Shown here: positions 41,772-49,753 of the stretch, piece by piece
How the letters are laid out: each line of letters begins with the position of its first letter
Position numbering within the stretch: position 1 is the stretch's first letter
Origin: CAVROP01 sp050012175
GTDB lineage: Bacteria; Acidobacteriota; Terriglobia; UBA7540
DNA length: 64,000 bases
Assembly (NCBI GenBank): GCA_050012175.1
Contig: JBEKHR010000024.1
Coordinates: 18,952 to 82,951 of the forward strand
Direction: 5' to 3'
The notes under the pieces: generated by a model
Databases searched by the model: none
Seen by the model: only the letters and a program-made list of their open reading frames with translations
What the model was told of the DNA's origin: nothing
Made by a program: the position numbers and the translations under genes

Positions 41772-43322
41772 ATGGCTGACACCACCAAGTTGAGCAATCC
41801 TCTGCGGGAGGGGATTCGGATTCACCGGACTCCCGAACCGTGCGCCATGGTGATCTTTGGGGCTTCCGGCGACCTGACGGAAAGAAAGCTTATCCCCGCG
41901 CTGTTCTACCTATCGCGCGAGCGCATGTTGCCTGCTGGGTTTTCCGTCATTGGGTGTGCTCGGACGCCCGCCACGGACAAGAGCTTTCGGGAGGAAATGG
42001 GCCAGGCGGTTAAGAAGTATTTGAAGCTCTCCGCCGAGAGCGAGGCATTTGTGGAGAGCTTCGGCAAGGGCATCTATTACATCGCCGATGACTTCAGCGA
42101 CCCAGCGGCTTACGACCAACTGAAGACCCTGTTGGATCGGCTTGACCGGGAACGGGGCACGTCCGGCAACCGCCTCTTCTACCTTGCCACGCCGCCCAGT
42201 TTTTTCCCCGTTATCGTGAAGCACCTTGGGGCGGTGGGGCTGGCCAATCCGAAGTTTCCCCAAGAATCCTGGACGCGAATCATCATCGAGAAGCCTTTCG
42301 GGCGGGACCTATCCAGCGCCAGGGAATTGAACCAAGTGGTGACGGAGGTTTTCAAGGAAGAGCAGGTATACCGCATCGACCACTATCTGGGGAAGGAAAC
42401 TGTCCAGAATCTGTTAGTGTTTCGCTATGCCAACGGGATTTTCGAGCCGTTCTGGAACCGGCGCTACATTGACCACGTCCAGCTTTCGGTGGCCGAAGAC
42501 CTGGGAGTGGAGAACCGTGGTTCTTATTACGAAGAGGCAGGCCTGGTGCGCGATATGATCCAAAACCATGTCCTGCAACTCCTCAGCTTGGTGGCCATGG
42601 AACCTCCGTCTACCTTCGATGCCACCTCCGTGCGCGATGAGAAAGCTAAGCTGCTGCGCGCCATACGGCCTCTGGCGATTGACCGGATCGACGAGTTCGC
42701 TGTGCGGGGCCAATATGCGGAGGGCTGGGCAGGTGGAACGAAGGTCCCGGCTTACCGCGCGGAGCCGAAGGTTTCTCCCACCTCGAGCACGGAAACTTAT
42801 GCCGCCCTCAAGTTCTACATTGACAACTGGCGTTGGGCAGATGTTCCCTTTTACCTGAGGTCCGGCAAGCGGCTGGCGAAGCGCGTTTCAGAGATTTCTA
42901 TCCAGTTCCGCCGCGTGCCTCACCTGCTTTTCAGAGGCGCGGGAGCGGACGGCATCGAGCCCAACGTGCTCTCGGTTCGCCTTCAGCCGAACGAGGGGAT
43001 TTCGCTGAAATTCTGCGCGAAACTTCCCGGCGCCACAATGCAAATCCGTCCCGTCCAGATGGAGTTTCGATACGGCGACTCATTCGGCGCGCCGCCACCA
43101 ACCGCCTACGAGACCCTGCTGCTGGACTGCATGTTGGGTGACGCCACGCTGTTCAACCGCAGCGATGCGGTGGAGCTTTCCTGGGAATTGGTGGACCCAA
43201 TCCTCGGCCATTGGCGAGAGCAAGGACCAAAGGGACTCGCTCCCTACCAGGCCGGGTCATGGGGACCAGCCGAAGCTGATGCCTTGATCGAGCGAGACGG
43301 CCGCAATTGGCACAGGCTGTGA
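41772..43322 (+). CDS. zwf: Glucose-6-phosphate 1-dehydrogenase
   Basis: This 516-residue enzyme oxidises glucose-6-phosphate to 6-phosphogluconolactone, making NADPH. It has the dinucleotide motif VIFGASGDLTERKLIPALFYL near residue 28, the active-site block YRIDHYLGKETVQNLLVFRY, IIIEKPFGRDLSSARELN, and FYLRSGKRLAKRVSEISIQF with YETLLLDCMLGDATLFNRSD toward the end. Length is typical. It sits between tal-pgi and its assembly factor opcA, an arrangement well known from cyanobacteria and actinobacteria, and implies redox-sensitive control through OpcA there. Confidence 0.97.
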   Translation: MADTTKLSNPLREGIRIHRTPEPCAMVIFGASGDLTERKLIPALFYLSRERMLPAGFSVIGCARTPATDKSFREEMGQAVKKYLKLSAESEAFVESFGKGIYYIADDFSDPAAYDQLKTLLDRLDRERGTSGNRLFYLATPPSFFPVIVKHLGAVGLANPKFPQESWTRIIIEKPFGRDLSSARELNQVVTEVFKEEQVYRIDHYLGKETVQNLLVFRYANGIFEPFWNRRYIDHVQLSVAEDLGVENRGSYYEEAGLVRDMIQNHVLQLLSLVAMEPPSTFDATSVRDEKAKLLRAIRPLAIDRIDEFAVRGQYAEGWAGGTKVPAYRAEPKVSPTSSTETYAALKFYIDNWRWADVPFYLRSGKRLAKRVSEISIQFRRVPHLLFRGAGADGIEPNVLSVRLQPNEGISLKFCAKLPGATMQIRPVQMEFRYGDSFGAPPPTAYETLLLDCMLGDATLFNRSDAVELSWELVDPILGHWREQGPKGLAPYQAGSWGPAEADALIERDGRNWHRL

Positions 43323-43521
43323 AGAACAGTAGGCAGAAAGCGGAAAGCAGAAAGCAGAAGGTAGAAAGCAGAAGGCAGAAGGTAGCAGGCAGAGGGCAGC
43401 AGGCGGGGAGGTAGGGGGATTGAACTGGCTTTATAGCCTTTCGGTCCTGAGATAAGGTGGCAATGGTGAGCCACCAGTTTCTAATTTCTAATTTCTGATT
43501 TCTGATTTTTAGGAGTGTCGC
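43323..43521. repeat. CAGAAAGCAGAAGGCAG polypurine repeat before opcA
   Basis: Starting 6 bases after zwf, about 80 bases repeat GCAGAAAGCGGAAAGCAGAA and GTAGAAAGCAGAAGGCAGAA words, followed by ATTTCTAATTTCTGATTTCT words immediately before the opcA ribosome binding site. Confidence 0.8.
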
Positions 43522-44667
43522 TTGGCAGGAACAATCGAACCGATTGGGTTGGGCGAGCCTCGGGCGGCAGACGTAGCTGACCTGGAAGCCGAGCTCTCGG
43601 CTCTGTGGCGGGCGGCTGCTGAAGATCCCGCTGCCAAGAATGCGGTGACTCGTGCCTGCACGTTGACTCTGCTCATTTACGTGGAGAGCGATGAGGCGGC
43701 GGACGAGGTGAACAACCTGGTTGCCGAGGTGACGCGCCAGAACCCTTGCCGGGCGATTATCATGATGCTGGAACCGGAGGCCTCTCCCTCGGGGCTTGAG
43801 GCCTGGGTTTCCGCGCATTGCCACCTGCCGGAGGCGGGCGAAAAACAGGTGTGCAGCGAGCAGATTACCATTCGCGCTCGGGGTGAGGCGGGGCAGGGGT
43901 TGGCCAGCGTGGTTCTGCCTTTGACGGTCTCCGGATTGCCGATTTTCCTTTGGTGGCGGGCCGGCGATTTTTCGCCGCCTCCCTATTTCGACCCGATCCT
44001 CCGCCTTACGCAGCACGTCATCGTGGACACGGCGCGGTTTTCGCCCAGCGGGACGCATTTGCAGGACCTGGCCGCGTGGCTTCATAAGTTCGCGGGGAGG
44101 ATTCAGTTGACTGACCTGAACTGGAGCCGCATCACTCCCTGGCGCGAGCTCATTGCCCAATGTTTTGATTCGTCCGATAGACGGCCCTACTTGGACCGCC
44201 TCTCGGAGGTAAGGATTGAATACGAGCAGGATTCCGCGCGCCTGGTGACGCAGCGCGCGCAGGCCCTGTTGCTGACGGGCTGGCTGGCCAGCCGTTTGGG
44301 ATGGGAATTTCTGATGTCCGAAAGGCGGGAAGAGACCCAGCCTCGCACTTTCTATTTCAAGTCCGCGGGCGGTATGGTGAAAGTGGAGCGAAACCTGAAA
44401 AGAGTTGACAACGCCTGTGGTGTTTGTTTCACCATGGAGTTGAGATCTGAAGGGCCTTCTGCCGCCAGATTCTCGTTCTCGCGCGGGCCGGATGGGAAAG
44501 TGGTGAAGACGTCGACCGAAGTGCCAGGCTCGCTGCCCATTGGGCGCTCGGTGCGTTTGGAAGTTCTGGATGAAGTCGAGATTTTGAATGAAGAATTAAA
44601 GTTGGGAGTTCGGGACCGGGGTTACGAAGAGGCCCTGAGTCTAGTGGCGCGCATCATCGCCTCGTGA
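43522..44667 (+). CDS. opcA: Glucose-6-phosphate dehydrogenase assembly protein OpcA
   Basis: This 381-residue protein matches the OpcA family: ACTLTLLIYVESDEAADEVN, VNNLVAEVTRQNPCRAIIMM, CSEQITIRARGEAGQGLASV, and LTVSGLPIFLWWRAGDF. OpcA activates or assembles the Zwf tetramer in cyanobacteria. It starts with TTG at 43522, 6 bases after AGGAG. The C-terminal ~120 residues (WLASRLGWEFLMSERREETQ onward) form the substrate-domain-like part. Its TGA lies within the 8-bp target duplication of the element at 44670. Confidence 0.92.
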   Translation: MAGTIEPIGLGEPRAADVADLEAELSALWRAAAEDPAAKNAVTRACTLTLLIYVESDEAADEVNNLVAEVTRQNPCRAIIMMLEPEASPSGLEAWVSAHCHLPEAGEKQVCSEQITIRARGEAGQGLASVVLPLTVSGLPIFLWWRAGDFSPPPYFDPILRLTQHVIVDTARFSPSGTHLQDLAAWLHKFAGRIQLTDLNWSRITPWRELIAQCFDSSDRRPYLDRLSEVRIEYEQDSARLVTQRAQALLLTGWLASRLGWEFLMSERREETQPRTFYFKSAGGMVKVERNLKRVDNACGVCFTMELRSEGPSAARFSFSRGPDGKVVKTSTEVPGSLPIGRSVRLEVLDEVEILNEELKLGVRDRGYEEALSLVARIIAS

Positions 44668-44669
44668 TG

Positions 44670-44974
44670 GTAATCGCTCAGTCTCGGGTATTGTAGCGGC
44701 GGCCTTCGGGGTGGCGCTTGGCGGGCTAAGGAGTCGTCACGAAATAACCATTGCTTTGGTCGCCGAACAACCCCCTCACCCGTCCTGATCAGGTCGGGAC
44801 GCCCTCTCCCCCAAGGGGGCGAGGGCGGTGAAAATCGGATCAACTCTCCCCTCTCCCCCTTGGGGGAGAGGGGCCGGGGGTGAGGGGGTTTCGATTCGGG
44901 AGCAGAACGGTTATTACCTGACGACGCATAAAGCCCGGCGCTACGTGCGTTGCCACCCGACACAGAGGGATAAC
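44670..44974. mobile_element. Miniature element with GTAATC ends, long composite copy
   Basis: The left end GTAATCGCTCAGTCTCGGGT and the right end TGCCACCCGACACAGAGGGATAAC are imperfect inverted repeats, related to the ends of the element at 46766. Flanking 8-mers TCGTGATG (44662-44669) and TCGTCATG (44975-44982) differ at one base and look like a target duplication. A second pair of 17-bp inverted repeats (GTCGTCACGAAATAACC at 44733, complement at 44909, 15 of 17 matching) and two CTCTCCCCC units are nested inside. No coding capacity was found. Confidence 0.7.
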
Positions 44975-45036
44975 TCGTCATGCCGGCCCGCCGTTGCATT
45001 TTGATGAAAAATTGAGGGAGAAGGGGTATCCCGTCC

Positions 45037-45792
45037 ATGGCCAAACACGAAGTGAAGGTTTTTTCCAGCCTTGAGGAGATGAGTTGGGCGGCGGTGTGTG
45101 CTTTTGAAGACCTGTCGCGCCTCAAGGCCGTCGAGAACAAAACGTTCTCCGCCGCGCTTTCCGGCGGATTGACGCCTCGGATGCTCTATCAAATTCTCGG
45201 AAGCCCGGCCCTCGCCGGACGCATTCGATGGAAGAATATTCATCTGTTCCAGGTGGATGAACGCTGCGTTCCACCCGACCACCCTGACAGCAACTATCGG
45301 ATGATCCGCGAAGCCCTGCTTGATAACGCCGATATTCCGGCCGAGAACTTTCATCGCATGCAGGCCGAGCAGGCGGACCTCGACCAGGCCGCGCGAGACT
45401 ATGCCCATGAACTGGCCCGCGTCCTCCAACCCCAAGACGGCGACTGGCCGCGTTTGGATATGGTATTTCTTGGCATGGGCCCGGATGGGCACACCGCTTC
45501 GCTTTTCCCTGGAACTGCAGCCTTGGAGGAGCAGACCGTGTGGGTTCGGCCCAATCACGTTGAGAGACTGGGATTGCGCCGTCTGACCATGACTTTTCCG
45601 GCGCTGAATGCCGCAGCACAGGTGATTTTCATGGTGGCGGGCGCGGACAAAGCAGAAGCCCTGCGCAAGGTGCTGGAAGGACCTCCGGGGCAGTTCCCGG
45701 CCCAAAGAGTCCAACCGTTAAACGGGAGCTTGAGCTGGTTCCTGGACGAAGCGGCCGCGAGGAAGCTCAGTCCTGCCACAAGGGGTGAATAG
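45037..45792 (+). CDS. pgl: 6-phosphogluconolactonase
   Basis: This 251-residue DevB/SOL-type enzyme hydrolyses 6-phosphoglucono-1,5-lactone to 6-phosphogluconate, linking Zwf and Gnd. Signatures are TFSAALSGGLTPRMLYQIL, IHLFQVDERCVPPDHPDSNY, LDMVFLGMGPDGHTASLFPG and the C-terminal PAQRVQPLNGSLSWFLDEAA. Length fits the family. AAGGGG lies 10 bases before the ATG. It ends one base inside the rpe start codon (TAGTG), so the two are coupled. Confidence 0.95.
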   Translation: MAKHEVKVFSSLEEMSWAAVCAFEDLSRLKAVENKTFSAALSGGLTPRMLYQILGSPALAGRIRWKNIHLFQVDERCVPPDHPDSNYRMIREALLDNADIPAENFHRMQAEQADLDQAARDYAHELARVLQPQDGDWPRLDMVFLGMGPDGHTASLFPGTAALEEQTVWVRPNHVERLGLRRLTMTFPALNAAAQVIFMVAGADKAEALRKVLEGPPGQFPAQRVQPLNGSLSWFLDEAAARKLSPATRGE

Positions 45793-46454
45793 TGACCAAG
45801 ATAGTGCCTTCCATACTTTCTGCGGATTTCACGCGACTGGGCGAGCAGGTCCGGGCGATGGAGGCCGCAGGAGTAGACCGATTTCAGGTGGACGTGATGG
45901 ACGGCCGCTTTGTGCCCAACATCACCTTCGGCGCGCTGGCCATTGAAAGACTGCGCCCCCTGACGCGCCTGACGATCGAGGCCCACCTGATGGTCGAGCC
46001 GCCGGAAGATTTTATCGAGCGGTTCGCCAAAGCCGGGGCGGATACCATCATCGTCCACCAGGAGGCGACGGCGCACCTGCACCGCGCCATCCAGCAAATC
46101 CACCACTTGGGGAAGAAAGCCGGCGTGGCCATCAACCCATCAACTCCGGCGAGCACGCTCTCTGAAATCCTGGGGAGCGTGCAACTGGTTTTGATCATGA
46201 CGGTCAACCCGGGTTTCGGCGGCCAGGATTTCATCCCCGAAACGCTCAGCAAAATCCGTCAAGTCCGCAACGCCATCCAGGAACGTGGTCTTGATTGCGA
46301 GATCGAAGCGGATGGCGGCATCAACCACCAGACCGCGCGCTTGGTGGTGGAGGCTGGCGCCAACGTGTTGGTGTCCGGCACGGCGGTTTTTGATTCGAAG
46401 GAAGGCGTTTCCGCCGCCATCCAGGGTCTGCTCGAAAGCTGCGCACCCGCGTAG
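45792..46454 (+). CDS. rpe: Ribulose-phosphate 3-epimerase
   Basis: This 220-residue TIM barrel interconverts ribulose-5-P and xylulose-5-P. The metal-site residues are in IVPSILSADFTRLGEQ, DVMDGRFVPNITFG (Asp), EAHLMVEPPEDFIE (His), and EIEADGGINHQTARLVVEAG (Asp), with LIMTVNPGFGGQDFIPETL. It starts with GTG overlapping the pgl stop. It is the last pentose phosphate gene of this cluster; only ribose-5-phosphate isomerase is missing, and rpiB is found at 60 kb. Confidence 0.97.
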   Translation: MTKIVPSILSADFTRLGEQVRAMEAAGVDRFQVDVMDGRFVPNITFGALAIERLRPLTRLTIEAHLMVEPPEDFIERFAKAGADTIIVHQEATAHLHRAIQQIHHLGKKAGVAINPSTPASTLSEILGSVQLVLIMTVNPGFGGQDFIPETLSKIRQVRNAIQERGLDCEIEADGGINHQTARLVVEAGANVLVSGTAVFDSKEGVSAAIQGLLESCAPA

Positions 46455-46887
46455 GGCAGAGCTTTCTTCGAACGTCACGGATTTCGGATGTGCCGGGTCG
46501 TTGTGAAGAGCTACAGGTATGTCATTCTGAGCCCCGACTTGTCGGGGCGAAGAATCTCCGCAGTTGCGAGGTTCCTCGGCCGCTGTTTCCTGGCGCCTGA
46601 AACCTGAAATCAGCAATCTACCCTTATATTCCACAATGGGTTCCTGCCCAAGGTGACCACGAAAGTTCAAGTGCCATTCACCGGTTGCTTTTCCTTACTC
46701 ATTGGCCTATAACAACCCCTCTCAAAAGCACGTGAGAAGAATGCAACCTGAATCGGTGTGGGGAGGTAATCCTTCAGTCTAGGGTGGCAACGCACGTAGC
46801 GCCGGTCCCGCGTCTGCGGGACCGGCACCTGCCGACCTAAAGGTCGGCGCTACGCCACCCGAGACTGAAGGATTACGTGGGGAGGCG
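46455..46887. other. Spacer between rpe and GH116 with two repeat elements
   Basis: It contains a one-ended GTCATTCTGAG copy (about 46521-46575), some AT-richer sequence around 46650-46720 where a promoter could lie, and the miniature element 46766-46876. No gene was recognised. Confidence 0.7.
46766..46876. mobile_element. 111-bp miniature element (MITE-like) with 8-bp target duplication
   Basis: Terminal inverted repeats of 23 bp (GTAATCCTTCAGTCT, then A or C, then GGGTGGC) match at 22 positions. The unit is flanked by identical 8-mers GTGGGGAG at 46758-46765 and 46877-46884. Inside are the GTAGCGCCGGTCCCGC and GCGGGACCGGC hairpins and GACCTAAAGGTC. The right-hand flanking copy is part of the Shine-Dalgarno sequence of the next gene, 5 bases before its ATG. 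Confidence 0.85.
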
Positions 46888-49629
46888 ATGGTGGCCACGA
46901 AAAAGAAGAACGAGAAGCTGCAAAGGCGCGAATTCCTGAAGAAGGTCGGTGTGGGCGGAGCATTGGCCGGCAGCGTTCGAGGCATGGCAGGGGAAGAGCC
47001 ACATCCTTCCGCACGCCGGACAGCGGCCGCAGAGAAGCCAGCTTCGGGGCCGCCCAGCGCGGGCAGCCGCATCACCTTTCCACGCAGCTTCAGTGGCCGT
47101 AATCTGAAGATGATCGCCTTCCCGCTGGGTGGAATCGGCACGGGTACGATCTCGCTCGGTGGCCGGGGGCAGTTGCGCGATTGGGAGATCTTCAACCGGC
47201 CGGACAAGGGAAATACGCCTGACTACTGTTTCCCTGCCATCTGGGTACAGGCGGAAGGAAAGAAGCCGGTGGCTCGGGTGCTGGAAGCGCGGATCGAGCC
47301 GCCCTACGAAGGGCCGAGCGGGCTGGGGTCGAACAACGTGCCAGGCCTGCCGCGCCTTGCTTCCGCGAAGTTCACCGGCGCCTACCCATTTGCCCGCCTC
47401 GAATTCGAGGACAAGAAGTTGCCTATCCTCGTCAACCTGGAAGCGTTCAATCCTCTTGTGCCTTTGGATGTTGAGGCGTCCGGTTTGCCCATCGCCGTGC
47501 TTCGTTACCACCTCAAGAATCCGGCCACGACACCTGTGAAGGTGGGTGTGGCGTTCAGCCTTCAGAACCCTGTGGGAAATGAAGGGAAACAGGCCAGCTT
47601 TCGCCAGGACGAAGGCGTCGCGGGCTTGTTCATGGATAACCCCTTCTTGCCCGCGACTAATCCGTTGAAAGGCTCGATGTTCCTGGGCGTGCTGGGCGCG
47701 CCGGAAGCAAGCGTTTCGTATCTTCGGGGGTGGAAACGGACGCAGTGGTGGGATGGGCCGTTGACCTTCTGGGACGACTTCACGGATGACGGCGCTCTGA
47801 CCAGCGACTCGCCCGCTGTGAGCCCGGTGGGTTCGCTCGCCGTCACGCAATCGCTGCCTGCGGGCGGCGAGACCTCCGTGACCTTTCTCCTTGCCTGGCA
47901 TTTCCCCAACCGCACGCCCGATCGTTGCGGATGGGAGGCCCCGGCGGCAGAGGACAAGACCACGGTGGTAGGCAACTATTATTGCCAGCGATTCACGGAC
48001 GCCTGGGAAGTGGCTCGGCACGTGGCGCGCGAGCTTCCTTCGCTCGAGGAGCGCAGCCGCCGCTTCGCTACTGCGGTGGAATCTTCCACCTTGCCTCCGG
48101 CGGCGCTGGACGCGGCGCTCAGCAACCTCTTGACCTTGCGGACTAACACGGCTTTCCGCACCGCCGAGGGCGAATTCAACGGGTTCGAGGGCTGCAACAA
48201 TCAATCGGGATGCTGCCACGGGACGTGTACCCACGTGTGGAACTACGAGCAAGCGACAGCCTTCGTCTTCCCTTCGCTGGCGCATTCCATCCGGGAATCG
48301 GAATTCCTGCGTAACACCCGCGAAGACGGCCTGATGGGTTTCCGCTCCTACCTGCCGGATGGAAAGAAGATCTGGGATAAGGCGGCAGCGGACGGCCAAA
48401 TGGGTTGCCTGATGAAGCTCTACCGCGACTGGCAGCTTTCCGGTGACAAGGAATGGTTGCGGGGCCTGTGGCCAAATGCCAAACGCGCACTCGAATTCGC
48501 CTGGATCAAAGGCGGCTGGGACGCCAACCGCGACGGCGTGGCGGAGGGCGTTCAGCACAACACCTACGACGTCGAGTTCTACGGCCCGAATCCTCTCTGC
48601 GGTGTCTGGTACCTGGGGGCGTTGCGGGCCGGAGAAGAGATGGCGCGCGCCCTCGGCGACCAGGCTGCGGCGGCGGAATACCGGCGGCTCTTCGAGAACG
48701 GCAGCAAGTGGATCGACGCCAACCTGTTTAACGGCGAGTATTACATCCAGAAGGTCGAGGGCCGGCCGAAGGAAGAAGTGTTTGAGGGAGTGATGGTCGG
48801 TATGGGCGCAGCCAACCCCCAGAAACCTGACTACCAAATGGGCGAGGCGTGCCTGGTGGACCAATTGCTCGGCCAATACATGGCACATGTGGCGGGACTT
48901 GGGTATCTGCTTGATGAGGAACACGTTCACAAGGCTTTGAAATCCGTTTTCCATTACAACTATATCCCCGACTTGAGCGAGCACGAGGCTGTCCAGCGCA
49001 CCTACGCACTGAATGGGGAGGGAGGTGTGCTGGTGGCGAGTTATCCCTCGGGTAAACGACCAGAAATCCCATTTCCCTATTTCGCCGAGGTTTGGACCGG
49101 TGAGGAATACCAGTTCGCCGCCCACTTGGTGTTTGAGGGGATGACCACGGAGGCGCAAGCCGTAGTGGAAAGCGCGCGCCTTCGCCACGATGGCGAGCGC
49201 CGCAATCCCTGGAACGAGCCGGAGTGCGGCCATCATTACGCGCGCGCCATGTCCGCGTGGGCGCTGATTGTTGCTCTGAGCGGCTTTCACTACTCCGGGG
49301 TTGACCGCAAGCTGACGCTCACGCCGCGGGTGCGCGCTCAGGACTTCCGCTGCTTCTGGTCGGTCCCCAGCGGATGGGGGAAATTCTCTCAAACCATGAG
49401 CGCGCCTAGCCATACCGTCGAGGTCGAGACGCTCGAAGGCTCAATGGCTGTGGCGAGCCTTGCGCTGGGAGGGAATGGCAAGGCGGCGCGCAAGAAAGTC
49501 TCCGCCCAGCTCGGCAAAGAACCCCTGGCCGCAACTTTGCGCGAAGAGGGGAAACTGCGCCTGGTCGCGTTTGACCGGGAAGTTCGCATCGTGCCCGGCC
49601 TATCGCTCGCCGTCAGCCTGCGGGCGTGA
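46888..49629 (+). CDS. GH116 beta-glycosidase (GBA2-type), Tat-exported
   Basis: This 913-residue protein starts with a Tat signal (KLQRREFLKKVGVGGALAGS). The N-terminal beta-sandwich domain begins at KMIAFPLGGIGTGTISLGG, the hallmark of the GBA2 N-terminal family. An (alpha/alpha)6 domain covers the rest, with THVWNYEQATAFVFPSLA (E454) and GEACLVDQLLGQYMAH (D658). These are where the family's nucleophile and acid/base are expected, by comparison from memory. Members hydrolyse beta-glucosides, beta-xylosides or N-acetylglucosaminides. Two more exported sugar-related proteins follow. Expression may depend on the element inserted at its ribosome binding site. Confidence 0.9.
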   Translation: MVATKKKNEKLQRREFLKKVGVGGALAGSVRGMAGEEPHPSARRTAAAEKPASGPPSAGSRITFPRSFSGRNLKMIAFPLGGIGTGTISLGGRGQLRDWEIFNRPDKGNTPDYCFPAIWVQAEGKKPVARVLEARIEPPYEGPSGLGSNNVPGLPRLASAKFTGAYPFARLEFEDKKLPILVNLEAFNPLVPLDVEASGLPIAVLRYHLKNPATTPVKVGVAFSLQNPVGNEGKQASFRQDEGVAGLFMDNPFLPATNPLKGSMFLGVLGAPEASVSYLRGWKRTQWWDGPLTFWDDFTDDGALTSDSPAVSPVGSLAVTQSLPAGGETSVTFLLAWHFPNRTPDRCGWEAPAAEDKTTVVGNYYCQRFTDAWEVARHVARELPSLEERSRRFATAVESSTLPPAALDAALSNLLTLRTNTAFRTAEGEFNGFEGCNNQSGCCHGTCTHVWNYEQATAFVFPSLAHSIRESEFLRNTREDGLMGFRSYLPDGKKIWDKAAADGQMGCLMKLYRDWQLSGDKEWLRGLWPNAKRALEFAWIKGGWDANRDGVAEGVQHNTYDVEFYGPNPLCGVWYLGALRAGEEMARALGDQAAAAEYRRLFENGSKWIDANLFNGEYYIQKVEGRPKEEVFEGVMVGMGAANPQKPDYQMGEACLVDQLLGQYMAHVAGLGYLLDEEHVHKALKSVFHYNYIPDLSEHEAVQRTYALNGEGGVLVASYPSGKRPEIPFPYFAEVWTGEEYQFAAHLVFEGMTTEAQAVVESARLRHDGERRNPWNEPECGHHYARAMSAWALIVALSGFHYSGVDRKLTLTPRVRAQDFRCFWSVPSGWGKFSQTMSAPSHTVEVETLEGSMAVASLALGGNGKAARKKVSAQLGKEPLAATLREEGKLRLVAFDREVRIVPGLSLAVSLRA

Positions 49630-49753
49630 AGCTCCAGTTCGAGGTGCCAACGCCGATACGACTCGGAGCCGTAGATACTAACGACAAGAAGATTGAGCAG
49701 ATTCGAGCGAGTGACCTTGACTATAGAGCGCGACGAAACCATGGAGGACTCAG

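Noticed and set aside
43153..44160. 335-codon minus frame across the zwf end and opcA
   Set aside because: It spans a repeat spacer and lies antisense to two well-supported genes.
46873..49413. Open frame of 846 codons antisense to the GH116 gene
   Set aside because: It mirrors the codon bias of the real gene on the other strand, is rich in Arg, His, Pro and Gln, has no recognisable motif, and the sense gene carries a full GH116 domain.
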